From the NCBI GenBank assembly GCA_027294455.1, contig JAPULZ010000068.1, positions 62,001-126,000 on the forward strand: DNA of 64,000 nt, written 5' to 3'. Shown here in pieces: positions 8,869-17,658 of the stretch (positions are counted from its first letter, which is position 1; each line of letters starts with the position of its first letter). This stretch comes from Gemmatimonadota bacterium (lineage in GTDB: Bacteria > Gemmatimonadota > Gemmatimonadetes > Gemmatimonadales > GWC2-71-9). The translations under genes and the position numbers were made by a program. The notes below the pieces were generated by a model that worked only from the letters and a program-made list of their open reading frames with translations, did no database searches and was not told the origin of the DNA.

Positions 8869-11001
8869 CTACTCTTGCTGATTGGGGTAGCAACGTAGAT
8901 TGGATTCCGCCATGCGGCGGAGGGCCTCGGCTGGCGCGAAGCGATCGCCATAGGCCTTGGCGAGCCGGTCGAGGGTGTCCACCACATGCGCGGCACCAAG
9001 GCCGTCGAGCTGCCGCAGCGGCCCCCCCCGGAACGGGGGATAGCCGATGCCGAAGATCGCACCGATGTCCCCGTCCCGCGGTGAACGAACGACGCCTTCG
9101 TCCAACGCCCTCACCGCTTCGTTCAAGAGGGCAAAGACCAATCGTTTCTCGATGTCGGCGTTGGGCACCGGCCGCGGTTGGACGTTCAGGATCTCGTACA
9201 CGGCCGGATCGACGGTTTTCTTCTTGCCCTTCTCATATCGGTAGAAGCCTCGGCCACTTTTTCGCCCCAGGCGCCCGGCGTCGATCATCCTGACCAGGCC
9301 GTCCGTCGGCGTCATGCGCTCGCCGAATTCCCGATGCATCACCCCAGAGCCCTTGTGCGCCACATCCAGCCCGACCTCGTCGAGGAGCGTGATCGGGCCC
9401 ACCGGAAACCCGAACCGCTTCATGGCACGGTCGACGTCCTCGATGCTCACCCCTTCGTTCACCATCCTGCCCGCTTCGTTCAGGTAGGGCGCGAGGATGC
9501 GGTTGACCCAGAATCCGGGCCGGTCCCGGACCACGATCACGGTCTTACCCATCTTCCGTCCGAAGTTGACCGCCGCGACCGTGACCCCGGGATCCGTGGC
9601 GTCCGTGACGATGACTTCCAGGAGGGGCATCTTTTCCACGGGAGAAAAGAAGTGCATGCCGAGCACCCGCTCTGGATGCTGCGTGGCTTCGGCGATGTGG
9701 GCGATGGGGATGGTACTGGTGTTCGATGCGAGGATGCAGCCATCACCTACCTGCGTCTCGAGCTCGGAGAATACCTGGCGTTTGACATCCAGGTCTTCGA
9801 AGACGGCCTCGATGACGAGATCCGCTCGACCAAACCCGGCCCAATCCGCGCCACCGGAGATGAGCGGCTCCAACCGGCGGTATTCGAACTTAGTGAGACG
9901 ACGCCGCTGGAGACGCGCCTGCAGGATTTTTCGCGCGGCATCCAATCCTTTTTTTACCTGCCCAAGCTGGGTATCGCGAAATCGTACATCCACCCCCGCA
10001 TTGAGCACTGCGGTTCCACCGATGGCGGCCCCCATGAATCCCGACCCGATGAGGCCCAAGTTCTTGACCTCAAAAGCTTCGGTGGCCGGCGCCTCCACGC
10101 CGGAGTCCTTCTTGAGAGCCGTCGTGGCAAAGAAGATCTCCACCAGCCGGCGAGACACCTCGTCCACCGCGAGCTCCGCGAAGTGCTTTGCCTCTCGATC
10201 CATGCCCGCGGCGATGCCGTGCTTGAGACCGTGCTCCACCGCATCGAGAGCGGCCAGGGGCGCGGGGTAGTTTCCCCCGGTGCGCTTCTGCACCTGCTTG
10301 GCTGCCGCCGAGAACACCACTTTCCTGCCGAGGGGATTGCGGTCGAGCAGCAGCGCGGTAACGCCGCGCGTCGAGGGGCCGGGCCTCCATCCGGCGGCCA
10401 GCTTGCGGGCCGCCGCGAGGGCAACCTGCTCGAGAATAGCCGGATGAACCAGCTCGTTGACCATGCCCAACCGGTGCGCCCGCCTGGCGGGAACGACCTT
10501 CCCGGCCAGGATGATATCCAGGGCCGCCCGCGCTCCGATCAATCGCGGGAGCCTTTGACACCCTCCCGCGGCGGGAATGATACCGAGCTGGATTTCCGGC
10601 AATCCCAGTTGGGTCTTTGGGTGGTCTGTGGCCACACGGTACGAGCACGCCAACGCCGCTTCGAAGCCGCCGCCGAGGCAGGCGCCGTGAATCGCGGCCA
10701 CGAAAGGTTTTCCCACGGTGGCGAACCGATTCACGAGTGCTTGCCCCGTTCTCACCAATTCGATGGCCGCATCGCCGGACTTGAGTTGAACGAATTCGTC
10801 GATGTCTGCCCCGGCAATGAAGCTGTCCGGCTTCGCCGATATGAGCACTGCGGCGCGCACCGAGGAATCAGCCTGAATCGCATCGAACATGCGACCCAAC
10901 TCGTCTCTCAGCCCGGCGGTGATCTTGTTGACGGGCTCGCCCGGTATGTCGATCCGGACGTGGGCGATCCCGTCCCGTATGTCAGTGGTGAGGCTTGGCA
11001 T
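8869..11001 (-). CDS. fadJ: Fatty-acid oxidation alpha subunit FadJ (hydratase / 3-hydroxyacyl-CoA dehydrogenase)
   Basis: A 710-aa bifunctional beta-oxidation protein. Residues 1-~190 are an enoyl-CoA hydratase (crotonase) domain, with SFIAGADIDEF and ACLGGGFEAALACSYRVA forming the oxyanion hole and the acidic residue in LGLPEIQLGIIPAAGG. The second half is an NAD-dependent 3-hydroxyacyl-CoA dehydrogenase: LIGSGFMGAAIGG Rossmann loop, SNTSTIPI, GMHFFSPVEKMPLLEV and FWVNRILAPYLNEA, then a second C-terminal helical repeat. The ATG at 10999-11001 overlaps the fadI stop (ATGA). It should form the trifunctional complex with FadI. Confidence 0.94.
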   Translation of the reverse strand: MPSLTTDIRDGIAHVRIDIPGEPVNKITAGLRDELGRMFDAIQADSSVRAAVLISAKPDSFIAGADIDEFVQLKSGDAAIELVRTGQALVNRFATVGKPFVAAIHGACLGGGFEAALACSYRVATDHPKTQLGLPEIQLGIIPAAGGCQRLPRLIGARAALDIILAGKVVPARRAHRLGMVNELVHPAILEQVALAAARKLAAGWRPGPSTRGVTALLLDRNPLGRKVVFSAAAKQVQKRTGGNYPAPLAALDAVEHGLKHGIAAGMDREAKHFAELAVDEVSRRLVEIFFATTALKKDSGVEAPATEAFEVKNLGLIGSGFMGAAIGGTAVLNAGVDVRFRDTQLGQVKKGLDAARKILQARLQRRRLTKFEYRRLEPLISGGADWAGFGRADLVIEAVFEDLDVKRQVFSELETQVGDGCILASNTSTIPIAHIAEATQHPERVLGMHFFSPVEKMPLLEVIVTDATDPGVTVAAVNFGRKMGKTVIVVRDRPGFWVNRILAPYLNEAGRMVNEGVSIEDVDRAMKRFGFPVGPITLLDEVGLDVAHKGSGVMHREFGERMTPTDGLVRMIDAGRLGRKSGRGFYRYEKGKKKTVDPAVYEILNVQPRPVPNADIEKRLVFALLNEAVRALDEGVVRSPRDGDIGAIFGIGYPPFRGGPLRQLDGLGAAHVVDTLDRLAKAYGDRFAPAEALRRMAESNLRCYPNQQE

Positions 11002-12293
11002 CACCGACGCTCCAGAACCATGGCGAATCCCATGCCGCCTTGCGCGCAAACCGAGATCAACCCGAACTGCACGCCCCGTCGCCGCATCTCGTTGGCGAGA
11101 GTCAACGTGATGCGCCCGCCGGTCGCGCCGAAGGGATGGCCCAGGGCGATGGACCCCCCCATCACGTTGAGCCTGTCTCGATTCACTTCGCCGATGGGTT
11201 CCGACCGGCCGAGTCGCTCCTTGGCCCACCGCCGGGATTCGAATGCCTGAATGTTCGAAAGCACCTGGGCGGCAAACGCTTCGTGCATCTCGACCAACCC
11301 AAGCTCTCTCCACGTGATGCCTGCCCGATCGAGGGCCCGGGGAACAGCATACGCCGGCCCCATGAGCAGCTGATCCCCGGGGTCGAGGGCCGCTACCGCA
11401 TAAGACCGGATGTAGGCGAGGGGATCATAACCGAGAGAACGTGCCGCGTCTTCACTCATGAGCAGCAAAGCCGACGCCCCGTCGGTCAAAGGCGACGAGC
11501 TGGCGGCCGTCACGGTTCCGTAGCGGTGGTCGAACGCAGGCCGAAGTTGCGCCAGACGCTCCAGGGTGCTGTCCGTGCGAATCCCGTTGTCCTGCACGAT
11601 GGGCTCGCCGCTCTCGGGGAACCACGGGGCAATCTCCGCGGTGATGCGCCCATCTTCGGTGCCGGCCGCCGCAAGGCGATGACTCCTGAGGGCGAAGGTG
11701 TCTTGATGTTCCCGGCTGATGCCGTTTTCCTTCGCCATCTTCTCGGCGGATTGCCCCATCGTCTCGCCTGTGGACGGCTCGGCGATGGCCGGCGCCACCG
11801 GGATCAGATCGCGGGGCCGGATTCCCGCGATCAGCTTGACGCGCCCGGCGAGGCTGTTGGCTTTGCCCAGTCCCACCAAGGTCTCGCTGAAGCGACGCGA
11901 GTGCAGGATGGGGACGTTCGACAGGCTTTCGGCTCCACCGGCTATCACAACGTTGGCGTACCCCTGGCGTATTTGATCCGCGCCCTGAGCGATGGCCGAG
12001 TTGGCGGACGCACAGGCGCGGTTGACCGACGCCGCAGGGATGGATGTGGGGAACTGGGGCAAGAGGCTGACTTCCCGAGCCAGGTTGGGAGCCAGCGGGC
12101 TCGCAACCACTTGTCCGAAATACATTTCGTCCACCAGGTCGCCATCCAGATTGAGCCGATGAACGAGCTCCACCGTGGCGCGTCTGGCCAAGTCGACGCC
12201 GGTGACCTCCTTGAGAAGTGTGCCAGCCCGGCAAAAAGGAGTGCGGCAGCCTCCGATGATTGCGACGCGATTCCCGGACAGCGGTGAAGTCAT
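11001..12293 (-). CDS. fadI: Acetyl-CoA C-acyltransferase FadI (3-ketoacyl-CoA thiolase)
   Basis: A 430-aa thiolase performing the last step of beta-oxidation. The acyl-accepting cysteine is in SVNRACASANSAI (near residue 98), the C-terminal catalytic His is in MGGSIALGHPFGATGGR, and the second cysteine is in SVCAQGGMG. HEAFAAQVL is also present. The order fadI then fadJ with ATGA overlap matches the FadIJ pair. It is the second gene of the leftward run, 45 nt after the methyltransferase gene. Confidence 0.94.
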   Translation of the reverse strand: MTSPLSGNRVAIIGGCRTPFCRAGTLLKEVTGVDLARRATVELVHRLNLDGDLVDEMYFGQVVASPLAPNLAREVSLLPQFPTSIPAASVNRACASANSAIAQGADQIRQGYANVVIAGGAESLSNVPILHSRRFSETLVGLGKANSLAGRVKLIAGIRPRDLIPVAPAIAEPSTGETMGQSAEKMAKENGISREHQDTFALRSHRLAAAGTEDGRITAEIAPWFPESGEPIVQDNGIRTDSTLERLAQLRPAFDHRYGTVTAASSSPLTDGASALLLMSEDAARSLGYDPLAYIRSYAVAALDPGDQLLMGPAYAVPRALDRAGITWRELGLVEMHEAFAAQVLSNIQAFESRRWAKERLGRSEPIGEVNRDRLNVMGGSIALGHPFGATGGRITLTLANEMRRRGVQFGLISVCAQGGMGFAMVLERR

Positions 12294-12338
12294 GTCCGGA
12301 TGGCTAGGACCCTTGTGGGGAGGGTGCAGAGAGGACCA

Positions 12339-12821
12339 TCATTTCCGACGCTGCGCGATCACGCTGGCAAACGCCGCGGTCCGCGAATCGACCGGCTCGA
12401 TCACCTCGCGGGCGAAAATGACCTCGAATGGCTCGACCAGGGTGACGAGTTCACCGTACTTTAGAAGATGTTTATCGGAACTCGGACCCCACCCGAACTC
12501 ACGCTGCGTTTCGAGAAAGGTTTCGACAATAAGGTGACCACCCGGTCGTACCGCCCGCTTGAAATCCCCCATTCGTTTGCGGTCGAGGTAGTTGAACACC
12601 ATGACCACATCGAAGGCCTCTTCGGGGAATTCGAGCGTCGTCAGATCCTCGGACTTCCACGTGACGGAAACTCCTCGCAGGGAAGCCGTCGCACGGGCAA
12701 CACGAATGCAATCGGGCTCCTGGTCTACAGCCACGACATCGCACCCGCGCTCCGCCGCGGCAATGGCGTGGCGCCCTGCTCCACACGCGACGTCGAGCAC
12801 GAGGGCACCTGGCTTGATCAT
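12339..12821 (-). CDS. Class I SAM-dependent methyltransferase
   Basis: A 160-aa protein with the Rossmann SAM site: motif I LVLDVACGAGRHAI, an acidic loop VVAVDQEPD (motif II), SEDLTTLEF, and FDVVMVFNYLDRKRM with RPGGHLIVETF (post-I motifs). This matches small TehB/UbiE-like methyltransferases. Substrate unknown. The chosen ATG at 12819-12821 is the only usual start before motif I; the upstream in-frame codons also look protein-like (WFTWHQN), so an unusual earlier start is possible. It diverges from glpD. Confidence 0.82.
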   Translation of the reverse strand: MIKPGALVLDVACGAGRHAIAAAERGCDVVAVDQEPDCIRVARATASLRGVSVTWKSEDLTTLEFPEEAFDVVMVFNYLDRKRMGDFKRAVRPGGHLIVETFLETQREFGWGPSSDKHLLKYGELVTLVEPFEVIFAREVIEPVDSRTAAFASVIAQRRK

Positions 12822-12882
12822 GTTCTGATGCCAAGTAAACCATGTGCTCGGGCGCCGCTCGCTACCCTGACCTAACTTGCTC

Positions 12883-14547
12883 GTGGACTCCCCCTTTTCT
12901 CAAGCGACCCGCACCGAGAATCTGGCTGCCATGTCAGCCGATCCCGTAGACCTCTTGGTGATGGGCGCCGGCATCAACGGCACCGGAATCGCCCGGGACG
13001 CCGCCATGCGCGGTATCCGAACCGCGCTGGTTGACAAAGGTGACTTCGGCAGCGGTACCAGCGGTCAATCCTCTCGTCTCATTCACGGCGGCCTCCGCTA
13101 TCTCGAGATGCGGCACTTCCACCTCGTCTTCGAAGCCAGCCGCGAGCGGCGGACACTTCTGAGGATCGCCCCCCACCTGGTTTGGCCCCGATCCTTCATT
13201 TTTCCCATTCACGACGGCGGACGCATTCCGCTGTGGAAGCTCTGGGCGGGCCTGACGTTGTACGACCTGCTCGCCCTCTTCCGCAATGTGCGAAGGCATA
13301 GAATGCTCAGCAAGCAACGAGTCCTCAAGGCCGAGCCGCATCTCCGCAGCCGAGGTCTCAAGGGCGGCGGCCGCTACTTCGACGCCCAGTGCGACGACGC
13401 CCGCCTGACCCTGGCGAATGCGAAGAGCGCCCACCAGCATGGCGCTCTCGTGGCCAACTACGTTGTGGTGGACGCCTTCGAGCCAGCCGACGGCCGGATT
13501 CGCCGGGTACGAGTCACCGACCGTGTCACAGGCGCAAGTTACACGATTCGCGCGAAGGTTGTCGTGAACGCCACCGGGCCCTGGTCGGACATCCTCCGCG
13601 CCAAAGACGGCAACGCCGAACCGGTTCTGCGGCTGACCAAGGGTGTCCACGTGGCAGTGCCCATGACCCGCCTGGGAAACAATGAAGCCCTGGCTCTGAC
13701 GTCGCCCATCGATGGCCGTGTCATGTTCATCATCCCCTGGGGGGAACTCTCCTACATCGGCACCACCGACACCGACGACGATGTGGATCCCAACCTGGCC
13801 CGGGCCACCGCCGACGACGTGATCTACCTCCTCCGCTCGGCCAACGCCTTCTTTCCCGAGGCCCGATTGAGTCCGGACGACGTGGTATCGACCTGGGCCG
13901 GGATCAGGCCGATGGTGGCCCAAGCGGATGGCATCGATCCCAGTGCCGTGTCCCGAGAGCACCGGATCCTGGAGAGCCAGTCGGGCGTCATCTCGCTGGT
14001 GGGCGGGAAGCTCACCACCTACCGCGCCATGGCGGAAGAGGTAGTCGATTTGGTGGCCGCGAAACTCCACAAGATCGACGGCCGGGCGCATCACGGGCGT
14101 GCGCCTACAGACACCGAGCCGTTACCCGGCGGAGACACCCATGATCTCGGCGTAATCCTGCAAGAGGTTATCCGAGAAGGGTTTAGCAGGTCTACCGGTA
14201 CGCATCTGGTCAGGGCATATGGCACGGAGACGGCGGCGGTCCTCAACCTCGCCGCCTCGAATCCCACCCTGGCGGAACCCATTGTGGCGGGCCACCCTGC
14301 CATCAAGGCAGAGCTGGTTCATGCCATCCGGCGCGAGATGGCGATCACGCTGACCGACCTGCTGATGCGACGTCTTCATATTTTCTACGAGGTCATCGGG
14401 CACGCCGTGCCCGAGCTGGGATTTGTAGTCGATCTGGCCGGCGAGGAACTGGGATGGGATGCCGGTCGTAAGGCCAGCGAATTGGCGGCATACCTCCAGG
14501 TGATTCAAGATGCCATGGCATTCCGGGACGATTTGCGCGCGGGGTGA
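12883..14547 (+). CDS. glpD: Glycerol-3-phosphate dehydrogenase, FAD-dependent
   Basis: About 554 aa. The aerobic GlpD family oxidises sn-glycerol-3-phosphate at the membrane and feeds electrons to quinone. The FAD Rossmann motif is VMGAGINGTGIARDAAMRG, followed by the family signature GTSGQSSRLIHGGLRYLE. Later blocks include GVHVAVP, YIGTTDTD, GGKLTTYRAMAEEV and a C-terminal helical domain. I prefer GTG 12883 (or TTG 12877) to ATG 12931, because the segment SPFSQATRTENLAAM resembles the usual N-terminus of the family. No clear ribosome-binding site is visible before either start. It ends 9 nt before a converging gene. Confidence 0.92.
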   Translation: MDSPFSQATRTENLAAMSADPVDLLVMGAGINGTGIARDAAMRGIRTALVDKGDFGSGTSGQSSRLIHGGLRYLEMRHFHLVFEASRERRTLLRIAPHLVWPRSFIFPIHDGGRIPLWKLWAGLTLYDLLALFRNVRRHRMLSKQRVLKAEPHLRSRGLKGGGRYFDAQCDDARLTLANAKSAHQHGALVANYVVVDAFEPADGRIRRVRVTDRVTGASYTIRAKVVVNATGPWSDILRAKDGNAEPVLRLTKGVHVAVPMTRLGNNEALALTSPIDGRVMFIIPWGELSYIGTTDTDDDVDPNLARATADDVIYLLRSANAFFPEARLSPDDVVSTWAGIRPMVAQADGIDPSAVSREHRILESQSGVISLVGGKLTTYRAMAEEVVDLVAAKLHKIDGRAHHGRAPTDTEPLPGGDTHDLGVILQEVIREGFSRSTGTHLVRAYGTETAAVLNLAASNPTLAEPIVAGHPAIKAELVHAIRREMAITLTDLLMRRLHIFYEVIGHAVPELGFVVDLAGEELGWDAGRKASELAAYLQVIQDAMAFRDDLRAG

Positions 14548-14556
14548 CCCATTAGA

Positions 14557-14808
14557 TTACCGAGGATCGACGCGCCCCCAGAGGCCGTAGGCACTTACCA
14601 CCGTCCAGGCACCCTCCAGGATGATGAATCCGGCCCGGCGATCCTCAATCGCTACGATGGTGAGCAGGAACGCGCCGAAAAGATTCACCCAGAGGTACCG
14701 CCGCCCATGACTCGTCCACCGTCCTCGCTGAAGGAAATAGAAAGCCACCAGGACCAGGCCGGCGCCGAGCACGGAAACGGCTTGAAAGAAGAGGTTCATG
14801 AGGGGCAC
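14557..14808 (-). CDS. Small membrane protein, three predicted helices
   Basis: An 83-aa hydrophobic protein with three predicted membrane spans (VSVLGAGLVLVAFYFLQ, LWVNLFGAFLLTIVAI, GFIILEGAWTVVSAYGLW). The pattern G-A-FYFLQ...YLWVNLFGA...EGAWTVVSAYGL resembles the CBU_0592-like small membrane domain found in many bacteria. Function unknown. The start could also be the ATG three codons later. Confidence 0.75.
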   Translation of the reverse strand: MPLMNLFFQAVSVLGAGLVLVAFYFLQRGRWTSHGRRYLWVNLFGAFLLTIVAIEDRRAGFIILEGAWTVVSAYGLWGRVDPR

Positions 14809-14853
14809 CCCAATCGAAAAGGTGATTTGCTAAAGTTGATAATCCCGCTAACG

Positions 14854-15075
14854 ATGCGTGCGGTGATCAATCCCCGATTGGCCATTGATTTGCTTCGTCT
14901 GGTGTGGGCCTTTCGATCTCGAGACTGGTATCGACGCCCACCGTTTCTGCCGGCCCCGCCCGCGGACTACCTGCGCTGGCGCATGTACACCGCGTACGGG
15001 GACGCGACGGCCGTTCCCCCGCTGGGCGATGTGATCCGATTCGCCAGGTGGCGCCGGGAAGTCATGCGGCTGTGA
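14854..15075 (+). CDS. Small basic protein preceding queG, 73 aa
   Basis: Starting from the ATG at 14854 it reads MRAVINPRLAIDLLRLVWAF, then a basic and aromatic stretch DWYRRPPFLPAPPADYLRWR and GDVIRFARWRREVMRL. Its stop overlaps the GTG of queG (GTGA), so it is translationally coupled to it. Codons further upstream in the same frame look like noise. No ribosome-binding site is seen; GATAAT lies 10 nt before the ATG and could be a -10 element of a leaderless message. Function unknown. Confidence 0.7.
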   Translation: MRAVINPRLAIDLLRLVWAFRSRDWYRRPPFLPAPPADYLRWRMYTAYGDATAVPPLGDVIRFARWRREVMRL

Positions 15076-16037
15076 ATCCCGAGCGGCGTGCGGCTCTTCT
15101 CAAAGCTCGGGCGCGCGAGCTTGGATTTGCGAGTTGCGGTATCACCGACCTCTCACCACCGCCCCACGCCGAGAAACTCGGGGCATGGCTCGACCAGGGA
15201 ATGGCCGGGACTATGGCGTACATGCCGCGGCAAGCGGCCCGCCGGCTGAACCCCGAACGGATCGTCCCGGGAGCGACCCGGGCGGTGGTGGTGTCCAGAA
15301 ACTACTACGACGAAACTGCTCCCGAGTCGAGCGGATCCGAAACCGGCCGCGTGGCTAGATATGCCCGGGGCGGCGATTACCACGACGCGCTCAGCGGGGT
15401 GTTGGCGCAGCTGGCCGAGGCCACCGTGGAGTTGGGCGGGCCCGAAGCGAGCGCCAAGGCGTTCATCGACGCCGGGCCCGTGCCGGAGCGGGAGCTGGCC
15501 CAACGCGCCGGCTTGGGATGGATCGGGAAAAACACGATGCTCATCGATCCGCGGGCGGGCTCGTTCTTCTTTTTGGGAGTCGTTCTCACCGACGTCGAGC
15601 TGGCAGTGGATCCCCCTTTCGAAACCGACCGCTGCGGAAGCTGCAGGCTGTGTCTCGACGCGTGCCCGACCCAAGCGTTTCCCGCCGAGAGGGTGTTGGA
15701 CGCGAGGTTGTGTATTTCGTATTTGACCATCGAGCACCGCGGGGACATCGACGCCGGGCTGGCCGCGCAAATGGGCGACTGGATCTTTGGATGCGACGTG
15801 TGTCAGGATGTCTGCCCGTGGAACCAGAAATTCGCCGAGGGCGCAGATGACGCTCACCTACAGCAGGATTCCGAGCTGGGAGCCTTGAACCTGGCCGCCT
15901 TGGCGGAGATGTCTTCGGAGGAATTCCAACGCCGTTTCGGATGGACGGCGCTTTCCCGACCGGGCGCCGCCGGAATGCGGCGCAATGCCGGGATAGCCCA
16001 GCGCAATGCAGAAGAGCACGCCCGATGCCGGACCTAG
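15072..16037 (+). CDS. queG: Epoxyqueuosine reductase QueG
   Basis: A 321-aa cobalamin-dependent iron-sulfur enzyme that reduces epoxyqueuosine to queuosine in tRNA. Two 4Fe-4S motifs are clear: CGSCRLCLDACP and CDVCQDVCPWN. ARYARGGDYHD, KAFIDAGPVPERELAQRAGLGWIGKN and the ISYLTIEHRG block are family hallmarks. The start is GTG 15072, overlapping the stop of the preceding small gene; a longer frame only duplicates that gene. It lacks the C-terminal HEAT extension of some homologues. Confidence 0.93.
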   Translation: MNPERRAALLKARARELGFASCGITDLSPPPHAEKLGAWLDQGMAGTMAYMPRQAARRLNPERIVPGATRAVVVSRNYYDETAPESSGSETGRVARYARGGDYHDALSGVLAQLAEATVELGGPEASAKAFIDAGPVPERELAQRAGLGWIGKNTMLIDPRAGSFFFLGVVLTDVELAVDPPFETDRCGSCRLCLDACPTQAFPAERVLDARLCISYLTIEHRGDIDAGLAAQMGDWIFGCDVCQDVCPWNQKFAEGADDAHLQQDSELGALNLAALAEMSSEEFQRRFGWTALSRPGAAGMRRNAGIAQRNAEEHARCRT

Positions 16038-16318
16038 TCCTAGATCCCCTGATGCGGGCTCGCCTCGACGAGATTCAGCACCGCCTGCAGGAAGGCCTGG
16101 CCAAGGCCGACCCCCATCACCGGATTCGGGGCCGACCTGTCACGTATCGGGTGATTGCCGGTCAGACTTTCGAAGTGGTCTACCGGGAAGTGCCGCGGAT
16201 CGACGAGGCCGAGGTGCTGGCCATCAAGAAGCTCATTGGCGAGCAGTGTTTTTGCAGCGTCACACCCGCCACGGCTGAAACGTTGACGGTGAGATTCGTG
16301 GTGCCGCTGACCGGTTGA
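16025..16318 (+). CDS. Small hypothetical protein, 97 aa
   Basis: Its ATG overlaps the last 13 nt of queG. It begins MPDLVLDPLMRARLDEIQHR, continues with a charged helix and ends in a strand-rich part with EQCFCSVTPATAETLTVRFV. Not recognised; soluble, no signal peptide. Overlap with queG suggests cotranscription but says nothing certain about function. Confidence 0.55.
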   Translation: MPDLVLDPLMRARLDEIQHRLQEGLAKADPHHRIRGRPVTYRVIAGQTFEVVYREVPRIDEAEVLAIKKLIGEQCFCSVTPATAETLTVRFVVPLTG

Positions 16319-16351
16319 GGGGATCGCCGGGCCGGGGCGAGGATATCCGGG

Positions 16352-17113
16352 TCAGAGACCCGTCGGGTGGTCAAAGAATTCCCACGGGACTCCAAATTGC
16401 TGGCGAATGTGCTCGGCCAGCGCTTTCACCCCAAATGTTTCCGTTGCGTAGTGGCCGCCAAAGATGAGGTTCAAGCCCCACTCCTCGGCGTCGAAGTGTG
16501 TGTGGTGCGTCCCCTCGCCGGTCAAGAACGTGTCGATGCCGGCAGACCTGGCTTGCTCGAGCATCGATCCGCCGCTGCCGGTGACGATTCCCACCTTGCT
16601 GACATGGGCGGGTCCGCCCGGCACGACGTGGGGTGGTCCGCCCAGCACTTGAGCAACCCGCCTGACGAACGAATCTCTCGACTCGTGCACCACGCCCTGG
16701 ACTCCGATGGGGATCCCCTTGTATTCGGCGAAGGGTTCGATCGAGTCGAGACCCAACTCTCTGGCCAGGACCGCGCTGTTACCCAGCTCTGAATGGCAGT
16801 CGAGGGGCAAGTGAGCGCTATAGAGGGCGACGTCCGCCTCGAGAAGTGCCCGGACCCTACTGTAGTGCCGGCCGGTCAGGGGTTGGGGGTCTCCCCAGAA
16901 AAGACCATGGTGCACCAACAAGAGGTTGGCCCCGGCGGCGATGGTCCCGTCGATGGTGGCCTGGCAGGCGTCCACCGCCGCCACAATCCCGGTGACCGAT
17001 CCTGAGTTCTCGACCTGGAGACCGTTCAGCGAGCCAGGGCCGTCGGGAATGTCGAGCACCGCGAGGAATGCGTCCAGGTGGGCTGCCAGGGCGGCGAGAT
17101 CGACCTGCGTCAC
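16352..17113 (-). CDS. Nif3-like dinuclear metal centre protein
   Basis: A 253-aa member of the Nif3/YbgI (DUF34) family, forming a toroidal hexamer with a two-metal site. Metal-ligand motifs are intact: NLLLVHHGLFW, SAHLPLDCH and the C-terminal GGHYATETFGVKALAEH. The start is GTG at 17111-17113. The upstream 70 bp are AT-rich, and TATAAG lies a few bases before the GTG. The family's role is still debated. Confidence 0.88.
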   Translation of the reverse strand: MTQVDLAALAAHLDAFLAVLDIPDGPGSLNGLQVENSGSVTGIVAAVDACQATIDGTIAAGANLLLVHHGLFWGDPQPLTGRHYSRVRALLEADVALYSAHLPLDCHSELGNSAVLARELGLDSIEPFAEYKGIPIGVQGVVHESRDSFVRRVAQVLGGPPHVVPGGPAHVSKVGIVTGSGGSMLEQARSAGIDTFLTGEGTHHTHFDAEEWGLNLIFGGHYATETFGVKALAEHIRQQFGVPWEFFDHPTGL

Positions 17114-17184
17114 TGACTTATAGTCTTTATTTTCAATAATTTACGACTTACTATATGAAGCAGCCTATAAGGTCCGAGAAGCCG

Positions 17185-17658
17185 CTAATGTTGCGGCGCT
17201 CCCGCGGGTTGCTTCCAGGACTCCCGGGCGCCGCGTGGGGCTGAGTCGCCTTGCGGGAGGCTCGATCCGGCCTTCCGCTCGAGAGCCTTGGGGTCCTCCA
17301 TCTTCAAATGGCCGTTGACCTCGCCACCCTCCAGAAGGAGGATGCGCTTGGTCGTGATATCCCCGTCGATCCGGGCGGTCGACTGAATTTCGACTCGCTC
17401 ATCGGAGAAGATGCCGCCGGTCACGTTGCCGCCAATCACGGCCTCCCGGGTGAAGATGTCGCCCTCGACGACGCCGCCCTTGGCCACCAGCACCTGGCGC
17501 TCGGCGCGCACGCTCCCGGCCACGGTTCCTTCGATCTTCACCACACCGCTGGTGTCCAGTTGGCCGGTAATTCGCGTCCCGGGAGCTACCACTGAAAGTC
17601 CCGGCTCGCGCCCGGCCGCTCTATCGGGACCCCTGCTGTTCTCGTCCTTCCTCGCCAT
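17185..17658 (-). CDS. Bactofilin (polymer-forming cytoskeletal protein)
   Basis: A 157-aa protein whose centre (residues ~25-125) is the right-handed beta-helix of bactofilins: GTRITGQLDTSGVVKIEGTV, then repeated G-x-I/V turns through EGDIFTREAVIGGNVTG, ARIDGDITTKRILLLEGGEV and NGHLKMED. Termini are basic/disordered as usual. Bactofilins polymerise without nucleotide and scaffold wall enzymes or ParABS proteins. The start is ATG 17658, preceded by a strong AGGAGGA site; it overlaps the end of the M23 peptidase gene by 38 nt. Confidence 0.92.
   Translation of the reverse strand: MARKDENSRGPDRAAGREPGLSVVAPGTRITGQLDTSGVVKIEGTVAGSVRAERQVLVAKGGVVEGDIFTREAVIGGNVTGGIFSDERVEIQSTARIDGDITTKRILLLEGGEVNGHLKMEDPKALERKAGSSLPQGDSAPRGARESWKQPAGAPQH

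Noticed and set aside
8859-9062. Longer proline dehydrogenase start
   Set aside because: The extension is fadJ sequence in another frame; the TTG at 8856-8858 has AGGAGAG upstream and gives the usual length.
11002-11313. Longer fadJ start extending into fadI
   Set aside because: The extra ~100 residues are out-of-frame fadI sequence; the ATG at 10999-11001 with ATGA overlap is natural.
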